From positions 1-46,282 of the forward strand of contig NZ_JASMRU010000036.1 in the NCBI RefSeq assembly GCF_030462585.1: DNA of 46,282 bases, read 5' to 3'. Positions 32,828-41,176 of the stretch are shown here, piece by piece. How positions within the stretch are numbered: the stretch's first letter is position 1; each line of letters starts with the position of its first letter. Both the position numbers and the translations under genes were made by a program. This DNA comes from Pseudomonas sp. CAN1 (GTDB taxonomy: Bacteria; Pseudomonadota; Gammaproteobacteria; Pseudomonadales; Pseudomonadaceae). Under the pieces are notes generated by a model. That model was not told where the DNA came from, searched no databases, and worked only from the letters and a program-made list of their open reading frames with translations.

Positions 32828-34288
32828 ATGCCCGCCCTGCTCACCACCCACCCGCTGTTCGCCGCGCCCATCCTGCTGCTGATCGACCTGCTGCTCTGGC
32901 GGCTGATTGGCGCGGCCCATCCGCACTGGCGCCTGGCGGCGCGCATCCTGGGCTTCCTGCTGTTCAGCCTGCTGCTGTTCAACGCCGGGATGAACCCGCT
33001 GCGCGCCGCACCCTGGGCCGACGACCTGCCCAGCCACATGGTCGCCACTGCGGTGCAGATCTTCTGGTGGCTGTTCGCCGCACGCTGCCTGACGGTGGTG
33101 CTGGGCTTCCTGCTGGTGCAGCGCATCGGCCATGGCGGCCGGCTGCTGCAGGATGTGGTCGGCGCGCTGATCTTCCTGGTCGCCATCATCGCCGCCGCCG
33201 GCTATGTGCTGGAGCTGCCGGTGAAGGGCCTGCTGGCCACCTCCGGGGTGGTTGCCATCGTCCTCGGCCTGGCGCTGCAGAGCACCCTGAGCGACGTGTT
33301 CTCCGGCATCGTGCTGAACACCACCAAGCCCTACCAGCTGGACGACTGGATTTCCATCGACGGCATCGAGGGCAAGGTCACCGAGATCGACTGGCGCTCC
33401 ACCTACCTGCAAACCTCCCAGGGCACGCTGGCAGTGGTGCCCAACTCCCTCGCCGCCAAGGCCAAGGTGCTCAACCTGAGCCGCCCGGCAAATCTCTATG
33501 GCGTCAGCGTGAGCCTGACGGTCAGCCCGCACATCCGTCCGCGCAAGGTGATCGAAGCGCTGGAGCACGCTCTTGGTGGCTGCCGCGCCCTGCTGGCCTC
33601 CCCGGCGCCAGCGGTGAGCGTGCGCAAGTCCGCGCCCGACGGGGTGGAATACGAAATGAGCGGCTTCGTCGCCGCCATGGGCGAGAAGCGCGAGGTGCGC
33701 AACCAGTTGTTCGACCTCGCCTACCGCCATCTGCAGGCCGCCGGTATCAACCTGCTGACCGAAGCTGACGCGCCGATGCGTGAAAGCGCCTCGCGGGCGC
33801 GGGCGCTGTTGGTGCGCTCGGGCCTGTTCGACGCACTGCGTGAGGAGGAGCGCGACGAGCTGGCGACGCGGATGCAGCGCCGGCCGTTCAAGCGCGGCGA
33901 AGTGCTGCTGGCGCCCGGTGATGTCAGCGAGCGCCTGCTGATCATCGACTCCGGGGTGGTCAGCGTCACCCTGCCCCACGACAGCCAGGCCATCGAGGCC
34001 GGGCGCATGGGGCCGGGCGAGGTGTTCGGCGAGGCCGGTGTGCTCACCGGTTCGGCCTGGCAGGCGCAGTTCACTGCCATCAGCGACGGCGCCGCCTATT
34101 ACCTGGACAAGGAAACCCTGGCTCCCTGCATGGAAGCGCGCCAGGAAATCGCCGAGGCGATGAGCCGGCTACTGGACTTCCGCCAGAAGGCCAGCGCCGC
34201 GCTATTGGTGGAGCAGCCCACGGTAGTGCAGCAGCGCGGCCTGATTGCCTGGCTCAAACAGCGCGCGGGACGCCGCTACAAGGCCTGA
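32828..34288 (+). CDS. MscS-family mechanosensitive channel with a C-terminal cyclic-nucleotide-binding-type domain
   Basis: This 486-residue protein has four N-terminal helices and then the MscS pore helix and beta domain: LLATSGVVAIVLGLALQSTL, DVFSGIVLNTTKPYQLDDWI and VVPNSLAAKAKVLNLSRP. Residues from about 335 form a cNMP-binding-like beta roll with FKRGEVLLAPGDVSERLLII and GPGEVFGEAGVLTG. The phosphate-cassette region lacks an obvious canonical Arg (GEAGVLTGSAWQAQFTA), so the ligand may differ or be lost. Such channels open with membrane tension or are gated by ligand. AAGGAGAG precedes the ATG. Its stop faces the SH3 gene 12 bases away. Confidence 0.9.
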   Translation: MPALLTTHPLFAAPILLLIDLLLWRLIGAAHPHWRLAARILGFLLFSLLLFNAGMNPLRAAPWADDLPSHMVATAVQIFWWLFAARCLTVVLGFLLVQRIGHGGRLLQDVVGALIFLVAIIAAAGYVLELPVKGLLATSGVVAIVLGLALQSTLSDVFSGIVLNTTKPYQLDDWISIDGIEGKVTEIDWRSTYLQTSQGTLAVVPNSLAAKAKVLNLSRPANLYGVSVSLTVSPHIRPRKVIEALEHALGGCRALLASPAPAVSVRKSAPDGVEYEMSGFVAAMGEKREVRNQLFDLAYRHLQAAGINLLTEADAPMRESASRARALLVRSGLFDALREEERDELATRMQRRPFKRGEVLLAPGDVSERLLIIDSGVVSVTLPHDSQAIEAGRMGPGEVFGEAGVLTGSAWQAQFTAISDGAAYYLDKETLAPCMEARQEIAEAMSRLLDFRQKASAALLVEQPTVVQQRGLIAWLKQRAGRRYKA

Positions 34289-34300
34289 CCCCCATTCAGA

Positions 34301-34654
34301 TCAGGCGCTGACTTCCTGCAGGCAATCCAGCGGCACCCAGCCGGATTCGCCACCGCCGCGCACGCACCAGAGCCAGCCGCCCAGCTCCCGGCCGCCTTCC
34401 AGCCGCTCGCCGACTTCCACGTCGAGTTCGCGAGCGGTGTAATCCTCCGTCGCTACCGCGGCGCCCGGCGCGGTCATGTTGAATACCTGGGTCGGCACCC
34501 AGCCCTGGCGCTGGCCCGGCGTCGAGCAGAAATACCAGTCCTCCCAGCCCTCGGCGCCTTCGTAGCGTTCGCCCACGTACAAAGGCGCGCCGCGGACGAA
34601 GGTGATGGGCGCCGGGTACTCGCTGCGATGGCGCTGAATCACTTCGTAGTGCAT
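34301..34654 (-). CDS. Small protein with two SH3-like domains
   Basis: This 117-residue cytoplasmic protein is made of two SH3-like beta barrels. The first (about residues 14-60) contains LYVGERYEGAEGWEDWYFCS and QGWVPTQVFN; the second (about 68-115) has LDVEVGERLEGGRELGGWLW and SGWVPLDCLQ. The repeated GWVP motif is typical. Bacterial tandem SH3 proteins of this size have no settled function. No signal peptide is present, so cell-wall binding is unlikely. Confidence 0.8.
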   Translation of the reverse strand: MHYEVIQRHRSEYPAPITFVRGAPLYVGERYEGAEGWEDWYFCSTPGQRQGWVPTQVFNMTAPGAAVATEDYTARELDVEVGERLEGGRELGGWLWCVRGGGESGWVPLDCLQEVSA

Positions 34655-34693
34655 ATCGGTCTCCCATCTCCCTGGACCGACCCATGCTACTCC

Positions 34694-35401
34694 TCACAAC
34701 GCATCGTGGAAGATCACCCCAAGGGTGAAGCGCTCGCCGGTATGCAGGCGACTGACGCCATGGCGCAGATTGACCCGGTGATAGCCGCGCACACCACGTG
34801 CCGGCCGCTGGGCCACGGCGAACACCACGGCGTCGCCCTGCTGCAACGGCACCACGCTCACCCGCGATTGCATGCGCGGGCGCTGCTCGGTCAGCACGAA
34901 CTCGCCGCCGCTGAACTCCTCGCCCGGCTGCGACAGCAGGATCGCCACCTGCAGCGGGAATGCCAGCTCCCCGTACAGGTCCTGGTGCAGGCAGTTGTAG
35001 TCACCAGCGCGGTAGCGCAGCAGCAAGGGCGTCGGCCGCTGCTGGCCGGCGGCGTGGCACTGGTCGAGGAACCCGGCATGCTCGGGCGGATAATGGATAC
35101 CGGTCTCCAGGCGTTCGTGCCAGGTGTTGGCGATGGCGCGCAGTGGCGCATAGAGGCGTTCGCGTAGCTCCTGCAACAGCTCCGGCAAGGGATAGGCGAA
35201 ATAACGGTATTCACCGAGGCCGAAGTTGTGCCGGGCCATGATCACCCGGCTGCGGAACGATGAGTCCTGCACGTAGAGCGCGCGAAGCACCTCGCACTGG
35301 GATTTGTCGAGCAGGCCGGGGATAACAGCATGGCCGTCGGCGTCGAGTTGCGCAGTGAGTGCGGGCCAGTCGAGCGTGGCGAGTTTCTGGTGGATGGACA
35401 T
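34694..35401 (-). CDS. 2-oxoglutarate/Fe(II)-dependent oxygenase (prolyl-hydroxylase-like)
   Basis: This 235-residue oxygenase has a double-stranded beta helix. Iron ligands are His139 and Asp141 (NCLHQDLYGE) with His214 (LRHGVSRLH), and the 2-oxoglutarate Arg is probably 224 in TGERFTLGVIF. FSGGEFVLTEQRPR is the usual middle strand. The family hydroxylates proteins or small molecules, and the target is unknown. ATG 35401 is preferred over an earlier in-frame ATG because AAGGA lies well placed before it. Confidence 0.88.
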   Translation of the reverse strand: MSIHQKLATLDWPALTAQLDADGHAVIPGLLDKSQCEVLRALYVQDSSFRSRVIMARHNFGLGEYRYFAYPLPELLQELRERLYAPLRAIANTWHERLETGIHYPPEHAGFLDQCHAAGQQRPTPLLLRYRAGDYNCLHQDLYGELAFPLQVAILLSQPGEEFSGGEFVLTEQRPRMQSRVSVVPLQQGDAVVFAVAQRPARGVRGYHRVNLRHGVSRLHTGERFTLGVIFHDAL

Positions 35402-35501
35402 CCTGGCGATCCTTGATGGCAAGACCCCAGTCTAGAAGCGCCCCTTCCCACAGCGCGCCCCGGCGCTGACTTTCAAACTCCCCGTATGCACGGCACAAAC
35501 C

Positions 35502-35577
35502 GTAGGGCGTATAACGCGCCAGCGTTATACGCCGCGGTGACATCGGCGGATAACCCGTTCCGGGTTATCCGCCCTAC
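35502..35577. repeat. GTAGGGCGTATAAC-type inverted repeat, copy 9 (full, halves exchanged)
   Basis: GTAGGGCGTATAACGCGCCAGCG starts the element, and GGCGGATAACCCGTTCCGGG to GCCCTAC ends it. It lies between the oxygenase and methyltransferase genes in inverse orientation to copies 2 and 8. Confidence 0.9.
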
Positions 35578-35670
35578 GGGTGCGAGGAAGTCGGGTTACC
35601 TGCCGGCCAATGGGGTCATCCATCGGGCGTCGTTGTAGACTCGGACATCCACTCCAGACCGACCACCGCC

Positions 35671-36297
35671 ATGAGCACCGAAGACCCGATCCTGCGCGAC
35701 ATCTCCCGCGTCACCCTGCAGCACTACCAGGACAGCGCCCAGGCCTTCCGCGAAGGCACCTGGGACCACGACGTCACCCAGAACATCGCCGCGCTGCTGC
35801 GGCACGTCCAGGGCGAGGCGCCCTTCGCCCTGCTCGACTTCGGCTGCGGCCCCGGCCGTGACCTTTGTGCGCTCAAGGCCATGGGTCACGCACCGGTCGG
35901 CCTCGACGGCTGCGCCGACTTCGTCGCCATGGCCTGCGAAGCCAGCGGCTGCGAAGTCTGGCAGCAGGACTTCCTCGCCCTCGACCTGCCCGCCGGCCGT
36001 TTCGACGGCATCTATGCCAACGCCAGCCTGTTCCACGTCCCGCGCAGCGAACTGCCGCGCGTACTCGACCAATTGCATGCGGCCCTGAAGCCGGGCGGCG
36101 TGCTGTTCAGCTCCAACCCCCGCGGTGACAACCAGGAAGGCTGGAACGGCGGGCGCTACGGCTCCTACCACGACCTGCAGAACTGGACCCGCCTGCTGGA
36201 AGCCGCCGGCTTCCGCGAACTGGAACACTACTACCGCCCCGCCGGCCTGCCGCGCGAGCAACAACCGTGGCTGGCGAGCGTCTGGCGGCGGGTCTGA
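35671..36297 (+). CDS. Class I SAM-dependent methyltransferase
   Basis: This 208-residue Rossmann methyltransferase has motif I DFGCGPGRD (residues 56-64), an acidic residue at the end of strand 2 (GLDG, Asp79), motif DGIYANASLFHVPRSELPRV and post-motif LKPGGVLFSSNPRGDNQEGW. It is of the Methyltransf_11/25 type, which acts on small molecules. Substrate unknown. It is a single gene between repeat clusters. Confidence 0.88.
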   Translation: MSTEDPILRDISRVTLQHYQDSAQAFREGTWDHDVTQNIAALLRHVQGEAPFALLDFGCGPGRDLCALKAMGHAPVGLDGCADFVAMACEASGCEVWQQDFLALDLPAGRFDGIYANASLFHVPRSELPRVLDQLHAALKPGGVLFSSNPRGDNQEGWNGGRYGSYHDLQNWTRLLEAAGFRELEHYYRPAGLPREQQPWLASVWRRV

Positions 36298-36705
36298 GGT
36301 GACTTCGGTGGGTGGGCAGCATGGGTATCGCTGCGCTCCACGCCATCTTACGTTGGGAGCTCTCCGGCAAGGCCGGCGTTGGGCGTTCGCGAGCAAGCTC
36401 GCTCCTACAAGGAGCGAGCTTGCTCGCGAACCGCACGGCACGGCACGGCACAAACCGTAGGACGCATAACGCGCCAGCGTTATCCGCCGTTGTGACGCCG
36501 GAGGACGCCATGGAGGCTTTCGCGGACAAGGTCCGCTCCTGCAGGGACTCCCCATCCGACTGGGCAGCGTGAATTCGTCGCCTGCATTGCCGAAACAAAA
36601 ACGCGAACAGGGCCTGCCCCTGCGGGGGAACACGATCCTCGCAGGAGCGGACCCTGTCCGCGATCACTCAACCTGGGCGCTGCTGCAAGCAGCGCCCGAG
36701 GCAGG
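36298..36705. repeat. Repeat-filled intergenic block (GGATGGCGTGGAG element, three REPs, GTAGGRCGC half-copy 10)
   Basis: In order: an inverted GGATGGCGTGGAG-type element (36314-36354, CAGCATGGGTATCGCTGCGC); a tight REP pair GTTCGCGAGCAAGCTCGCTC / GGAGCGAGCTTGCTCGCGAA (36384-36432); a half element GTAGGACGCATAACGCGCCA (36457-36490); and two GCGGACAAGGTCCGCTCC-type REPs (about 36519-36541 and 36640-36663). No gene is seen. Confidence 0.85.
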
Positions 36706-37734
36706 TCAGCCCTTCGCCGCCCAGGCGTTGAAGCGCTGCTCCAGGTCTTCGCCGTGGTCCACCCAGAACTCGAAGTTCACCGGCACGGCCTGCTCCAGGT
36801 TGGCCGGCGCGGTGTTCAGGCGTTCGATCAGCTTGGGATCGATCAGCTTGTTGGTCCCCAGGTTCACCGAGCCGTAGCCGAGCTTCACGGTGTGGATCTT
36901 CTGCTGTTCGGGCGAGAGCGAGAAGGCGATGAAGTCCTCGGCGGCCTTCTTGTTCGGGCTGCCCTTGGGGATCGCCCAGGAGTCGATGGCGTACAGGCTG
37001 CCATTCCACACCACCTTCATCGGCACGCCTTCTTCCTGTGCGGCGAAGGCGCGGCCGTTGTAGGCGGTACTCATGACCACGTCACCGCTGGCGAGGAACT
37101 GCATCGGCTGCGCGCCGGATTCCCACCACTGGATCGACGGCTTGATCTGGTCGAGCTTCTTGAACGCGCGATCCACGCCTTCCTTGGTCGAAAGCACCTT
37201 GTACAGGTCTTCCTTCTTCACGCCGTCAGCCAGCAGGGCGATCTCCAGGGTGTACTTGGCGCCCTTGCGCAGGGAACGCTTGCCGGGGAATTTCTTGGTA
37301 TCCCAGAAATCCGTCCAGCCGGTCGGGCCGTTGGCCAGGCGCTTGCCGTCGTAGACCATGGCCATCGACCAGACCAGCAGGCCGGCGCCGCAGTCGGAGA
37401 TGGTGCCGGGCACGTAGTCCTCGGCCTTGCCGAGGATCGCCGGGTCGAGCTGTTCGAACAGGCCTTCCTCGCAGCCACGCAGCAGCTCAGGGCCTTCCAC
37501 CTGGACGACGTCCCAGTTGACGCCACCGGTGTCGACCATGGCCTTGATCTTGCCCATTTCGCCGTTGTACTCGCCGGCAATCACCTTCATGCCTTCCTTC
37601 TTCTCGAAGGGTTTGTAGAAAGCTTCGGTCTGTACGTCCTTGCTGATACCGCCGAAGGAGATCACGGTCAGGTCAGCGGCCATGGCGCCGGACGCCATAC
37701 CCATGAGCAGGGCTCCCAGAATCGGGTTTTTCAT
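36706..37734 (-). CDS. ABC transporter periplasmic substrate-binding protein (polyamine type, PotD-like)
   Basis: This 342-residue exported protein has a signal peptide (residues 1-20, ILGALLMGMASGAMA). Its mature fold is of the PotD/PotF class, starting ADLTVISFGGISKDVQTEAF and including NWDVVQVEGPELLRGC, WSMAMVYDGKRLANGPTGWT and SWAIPKGSPNKKAAEDFIAF. It probably binds a polyamine or another amine or amino-acid-like solute. ATG 37734 is chosen over GTG 37740 because GAGGTGG lies directly before it. AACAACAA precedes the ribosome-binding site. No permease or ATPase is adjacent; it follows the aldolase gene by 81 bases on the same strand. Confidence 0.88.
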   Translation of the reverse strand: MKNPILGALLMGMASGAMAADLTVISFGGISKDVQTEAFYKPFEKKEGMKVIAGEYNGEMGKIKAMVDTGGVNWDVVQVEGPELLRGCEEGLFEQLDPAILGKAEDYVPGTISDCGAGLLVWSMAMVYDGKRLANGPTGWTDFWDTKKFPGKRSLRKGAKYTLEIALLADGVKKEDLYKVLSTKEGVDRAFKKLDQIKPSIQWWESGAQPMQFLASGDVVMSTAYNGRAFAAQEEGVPMKVVWNGSLYAIDSWAIPKGSPNKKAAEDFIAFSLSPEQQKIHTVKLGYGSVNLGTNKLIDPKLIERLNTAPANLEQAVPVNFEFWVDHGEDLEQRFNAWAAKG

Positions 37735-37749
37735 TTCCACCTCTTGGCT

Positions 37750-37757
37750 TTGTTGTT
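37750..37757 (-). promoter_or_regulatory. Candidate Crc/Hfq motif at the binding-protein start
   Basis: AACAACAA, a perfect AANAANAA match, lies 15 bases before the start codon beside the ribosome-binding site. That is the position used for Crc/Hfq catabolite repression in Pseudomonas. Confidence 0.55.
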
Positions 37758-37815
37758 GGCAGATGCTTCAAGCACGCAGGCGCCCGGTCTCTGCGGACCG
37801 GGGCACGATAGCAGG

Positions 37816-38589
37816 TCAGGTACGGTAGACCGCCTCACCGTCCTCAATCAGGCGCAGCGCCGATTCCCAGGCCAGCAGGTGCAGGCCATCGGTGAGCGCT
37901 TCTTCTTCCTGCACGGCCACCCGCTCGCACACCGCTGCAGGCGGGTAGCGCAGCTGGCGGCCGCCAGCCAGGGCCTGGATCTGCGCCTGGCAGGCACGTT
38001 CGAGGAAGTAGATCTGGTTGAAGGCTTCGGCGATGCAGCGCCCGGTGGCCAGCAGGCCGTGGTTGCGCAGGATCATTACCATGTGGCTGCCCAGGTCGTT
38101 GACCAGGCGCGCACGCTCTTCCGGGTCCAGGGAGATGCCTTCGTAGTTGTGGTAGCCCAGGCGGTTGTAGAACTTCAGCGCGTGCTGGCTGATCGGCAGC
38201 AGGCCGTCCTCCTGGGCGGACACCGCGATGCCGGCGGCGGTGTGGGTGTGGATCACGCAGGCCACGTCTTCGCGGGCGGCATGCACCGCGGAGTGGATGT
38301 TGAAGCCGGCGCGGTTGACGCTTTTCGGGCCGAAGCGCGGGTCGATGACGTCACCGTGGTGGTCGACCTTGACCAGGTCGGAGGCGCGCATTTCATGGAA
38401 CAGCACGCCGTAGCGGTTGATCAGGTAGTGGCCCGGCTCGCCCGGCACCCGCGCGGAGATGTGGGTGTCGATGTGGTCGGTCCAGCGGAAGTGGGCGATC
38501 AGCCGGTACAGCGCGGCGAGGTCGCAGCGCGCCTGCCACTCTTCGGCCGAAATGCTCGACGGATCGATGTTGTAAGCTGTGTCACGCAT
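37816..38589 (-). CDS. Class II aldolase/adducin family protein
   Basis: This 257-residue zinc-dependent lyase or related enzyme has metal ligands His114 and His116 (CVIHTHTAAG) and His177 (ILRNHGLLATG). The N-terminal DHIDTHISARVPGEPGHYLI is the usual substrate loop. The family splits sugar phosphates or decarboxylates and isomerises small hydroxy acids; the substrate here is not clear. It leads a likely operon with the polyamine-type binding protein and is divergent from the MocR regulator. AACAAGAA lies 15 bases before its ATG. Confidence 0.88.
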   Translation of the reverse strand: MRDTAYNIDPSSISAEEWQARCDLAALYRLIAHFRWTDHIDTHISARVPGEPGHYLINRYGVLFHEMRASDLVKVDHHGDVIDPRFGPKSVNRAGFNIHSAVHAAREDVACVIHTHTAAGIAVSAQEDGLLPISQHALKFYNRLGYHNYEGISLDPEERARLVNDLGSHMVMILRNHGLLATGRCIAEAFNQIYFLERACQAQIQALAGGRQLRYPPAAVCERVAVQEEEALTDGLHLLAWESALRLIEDGEAVYRT

Positions 38590-38604
38590 GACGGGCTGTC
38601 CCTG

Positions 38605-38612
38605 TTCTTGTT
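38605..38612 (-). promoter_or_regulatory. Candidate Crc/Hfq motif at the aldolase start
   Basis: AACAAGAA fits AANAANAA and directly precedes the CAGGGA ribosome-binding region of the aldolase gene. Confidence 0.5.
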
Positions 38613-38774
38613 CGGGGGTTCTTATTCAGGCTGTGCGGCGTATTGCCGCCGTCTGGGACCGAGTGTGCTGCGCGCGCCCGGCCCGCACCATGCACAGGGA
38701 CCTCACGGAATTTGCAGTGCTGTTATGGTCCGGCGACCTGTACAGATCCTTCCCCACCAGAATCGGACCTTCGG

Positions 38775-40163
38775 ATGCTGTTGCTCGACCCCACCTCGGA
38801 CATTCCCCTGGTCACCCAGATCGTCGACGGCATCGCCCAGGCCATCGACGAGCAGCGCCTGCGCCCCGGCGCCAAGCTGCCCTCGATCCGCAAGTTCGCC
38901 CAGGCCAATGGCGTCAGCCACTTCACCGTGGTCGAGGCCTACGACCGGCTGGTGGCGCGCGGCTGCCTGAACGCCGTGCCCAACGCGGGCTTCTTCGTGC
39001 GCGGCCAGGTGGTCGAAGACGGCGCCAGCGACGAGACGCCCACCGAGTTCGACTTCGACGCCCACCTGCTGCTGCACAAGGTGTTCCAGCCGCTGGGCAT
39101 GGAGCTGCGCCCCGGCGTCGGCCTGCTGCCCGAGCACTGGCTGGATGCCGAGGGTCTGCTGCGCGGCCTGCGCAGCCTGGCGCGGGAGGAGCCGACGCAG
39201 TTCGGCAACTACGGCCACAGCAAGGGCAACCTGAAGCTGCGCGGCAAGCTGGCCGACCGCCTGGCCGATGCCGGGGTGGCCGCCAGCCCCGAGCAGATCC
39301 TGCTGACCGCTGGCGCCAGCCAGGCGCTGGACCTCACCGTGCGCTACCTGGTGCAGCGCGGCGACCCGGTGCTGGTGGACGAGCCCGGCTACCACAACCT
39401 GTTCCTCAACCTGCGCCTGCAGGGCGCGCAGCTGCTGGGCGTGCCGCGCAGCGCCGACGGGCTGGACCTCGACCGCCTGGAGCAACTGGCCCGCGAGCAC
39501 CGCCCCAAGGTCTACTTCACCCAGGCGCGGCTGCAGAGCCCCACCGGCGGCAGCCTGTCGCTGGCCGCCGCGCACCGCCTGCTGCAATTGGCCGAGAAGT
39601 ACGATTTCCTCATCGTCGAGAACGACATCTATGCCGACCTCGACCCCGCCGGTCAGCTGATCCTCGCCAACCTCGACCAACTGGCGCGGGTGATCTACAT
39701 CGGCAGCCTGTCCAAGGTCATCGCCCCGGCCCTGCGCACCGGCTTCATCGCCGCGCACCCTGAGCTGATCGAGGAGCTGGTGCCGCTGAAGATGGTCAGC
39801 GGCCTGACCAGCTCGGAGCTCACCGAGACCCTGGCCCTGGACATCCTCCTGCAGGGCCGCCACCGCAAGCACGTGCGCCAGCTACGCGATCAGCTCGCCG
39901 AGGCCCACGACAGCGTCGCCCGGCGGCTGGAAGCCGCCGGCCTGGAAGTCTTCCATGAACCGCGCGCCGGCCTGTTCCTCTGGGCCCGCCACCGCGCCGT
40001 GGACGACGCCACGGTGCTAGCCAGCCGCGCCAAGGAAGCGAAGATCCTGCTGTTCCCCGGCCAGCTGTTCATGCCCGACGGCCGCAGCGTGCCGTGGATG
40101 CGCTTCAACGTTGCGCACTCGCTGGATGAGCGGCTCTACGCATTCCTCGCCGCTCAAGGCTGA
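38775..40163 (+). CDS. MocR-type regulator (GntR helix-turn-helix fused to a PLP aminotransferase domain)
   Basis: This 462-residue transcription factor has a GntR winged helix at residues 8-75 (LRPGAKLPSIRKFAQANGVS, HFTVVEAYDRLVARG) and a fold-type I aminotransferase domain from about 100. The PLP Lys is 314 (IGSLSKVIAPALRTGF), with Asp284 and Tyr286 (ENDIYADL). The family senses PLP adducts of amino acids, GABA, taurine or similar amines. Its divergent neighbours, an amine-type binding protein and a class II aldolase, are the likely targets. ATG 38775 has a weak ribosome-binding site, but it gives the family N-terminus; upstream sequence in frame is Cys- and Arg-rich and unlikely to be coding. 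Confidence 0.9.
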   Translation: MLLLDPTSDIPLVTQIVDGIAQAIDEQRLRPGAKLPSIRKFAQANGVSHFTVVEAYDRLVARGCLNAVPNAGFFVRGQVVEDGASDETPTEFDFDAHLLLHKVFQPLGMELRPGVGLLPEHWLDAEGLLRGLRSLAREEPTQFGNYGHSKGNLKLRGKLADRLADAGVAASPEQILLTAGASQALDLTVRYLVQRGDPVLVDEPGYHNLFLNLRLQGAQLLGVPRSADGLDLDRLEQLAREHRPKVYFTQARLQSPTGGSLSLAAAHRLLQLAEKYDFLIVENDIYADLDPAGQLILANLDQLARVIYIGSLSKVIAPALRTGFIAAHPELIEELVPLKMVSGLTSSELTETLALDILLQGRHRKHVRQLRDQLAEAHDSVARRLEAAGLEVFHEPRAGLFLWARHRAVDDATVLASRAKEAKILLFPGQLFMPDGRSVPWMRFNVAHSLDERLYAFLAAQG

Positions 40164-40170
40164 TCAACTT

Positions 40171-40262
40171 GTAGGACCGAGGGGGACGCCCAGTCCTTGC
40201 TCGCGAACCGCCCAGGCACCTTGGCTACCGGCAAGCCCGTTCGCGAGCAAGCTCGCTCCTAC
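40171..40262. repeat. REP inverted pair with interrupted first arm
   Basis: GTAGGACCGAGGGGGACGCC to TTGCTCGCGAA is the interrupted form seen at 3493 and 10584. It faces a normal TTCGCGAGCAAGCTCGCTCC at about 40240-40262. Confidence 0.85.
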
Positions 40263-40375
40263 CTGAACTTCCAGGCACCCTCTCCGCTTCGGGCTGCCTC
40301 GCGGTCACAAAACTCGTGGCCACCGAGTCCAAGGAAGAACAGCCGGCATTTCGTCCGGTACGTCAGGAGGACACC

Positions 40376-41176
40376 GTGAAATTTCCCGCCATCGATCCAC
40401 AGCAACTTCAACGCGCCCAGCAAGGCGACCCTGCAGCCCTCGACGCGTTGCTGCTGGCCCTGCAGGCGCCGGTCTACAACCTCGCCCTGCGCATGCTCGG
40501 CCGCCGCGAAGACGCTCAGGACGCCAGCCAGGAAATCCTCCTGCGTATTACCACCCACCTCGCCAGCTTCCGCGGTGACAGCCAGTTCTCCACCTGGGCC
40601 TTCCGCATTGCCAGCAACGCCCTGCTGACTGCCCGCACCAAGGTCCGCGAGACGCCCACCGTGTCGCTGGAAGCCCTGGCGGACAAGCTCGACCTCGGCC
40701 TGCGCCTGGCCGACGCCAACGAACGCCCGCTGGAGCCGGCCGACAAGCTCGCCGCCGAGCGCATCGCCCTGGCCTGCACCCAGGGCATGCTGATGTGCCT
40801 GGAGCGCGAGCAGCGCCTGGCCTATGTGCTCGACATCGCTTTCGGGCTGGACTCGGAGACGGCAGCGGCGGTGCTGGAGATCGAACCGGCGGCCTACCGC
40901 AAGCGCCTGTCACGGGCGCGCCAGCGGCTGGACGAGTTCATGCATCGGCACTGCGGGCTGGTCAATTCGCAGGCGGCCTGCTCCTGCGAGCGCCAGGCCC
41001 TGGCGTTGCCGGCTGGCGCCAGCGACACGCGCAGGGCCGAAAGCGAGCTGCTGGCCCTGACCCGGCTGGCGGATGCCGCCGCGGTGTTCCGCGCCCACCC
41101 GGATTACCAGGTCCCGCAACGGGTCATCGAAACCGTCCGCGCCGTGCTACTGCAACACACCGGAGGCTGGCAATGA
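40376..41176 (+). CDS. ECF-like RNA polymerase sigma factor with a Cys-containing C-terminal extension
   Basis: This 266-residue protein has sigma region 2 (VYNLALRMLGRREDAQDASQEILL, then FRGDSQFSTWAFRIASNALL, about residues 30-85) and region 4 (EREQRLAYVLDIAFGLDSET, then AYRKRLSRARQRLDEF, about 135-187). About 75 extra residues follow, beginning HRHCGLVNSQAACSCERQ with Cys193, Cys202 and Cys204 and nearby His. GTG 40376 is chosen over ATG 40316 because AGGAGG lies five bases before it. No anti-sigma gene is adjacent, so the Cys-rich tail may sense metal or redox state, which is inference. The stop overlaps the thioesterase ATG. Confidence 0.85.
   Translation: MKFPAIDPQQLQRAQQGDPAALDALLLALQAPVYNLALRMLGRREDAQDASQEILLRITTHLASFRGDSQFSTWAFRIASNALLTARTKVRETPTVSLEALADKLDLGLRLADANERPLEPADKLAAERIALACTQGMLMCLEREQRLAYVLDIAFGLDSETAAAVLEIEPAAYRKRLSRARQRLDEFMHRHCGLVNSQAACSCERQALALPAGASDTRRAESELLALTRLADAAAVFRAHPDYQVPQRVIETVRAVLLQHTGGWQ

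Noticed and set aside
36754..38970. Plus-strand open frame of 738 aa across the binding-protein and aldolase genes
   Set aside because: It spans two minus-strand genes with clear motifs and is Val/Gly/His-rich antisense sequence.
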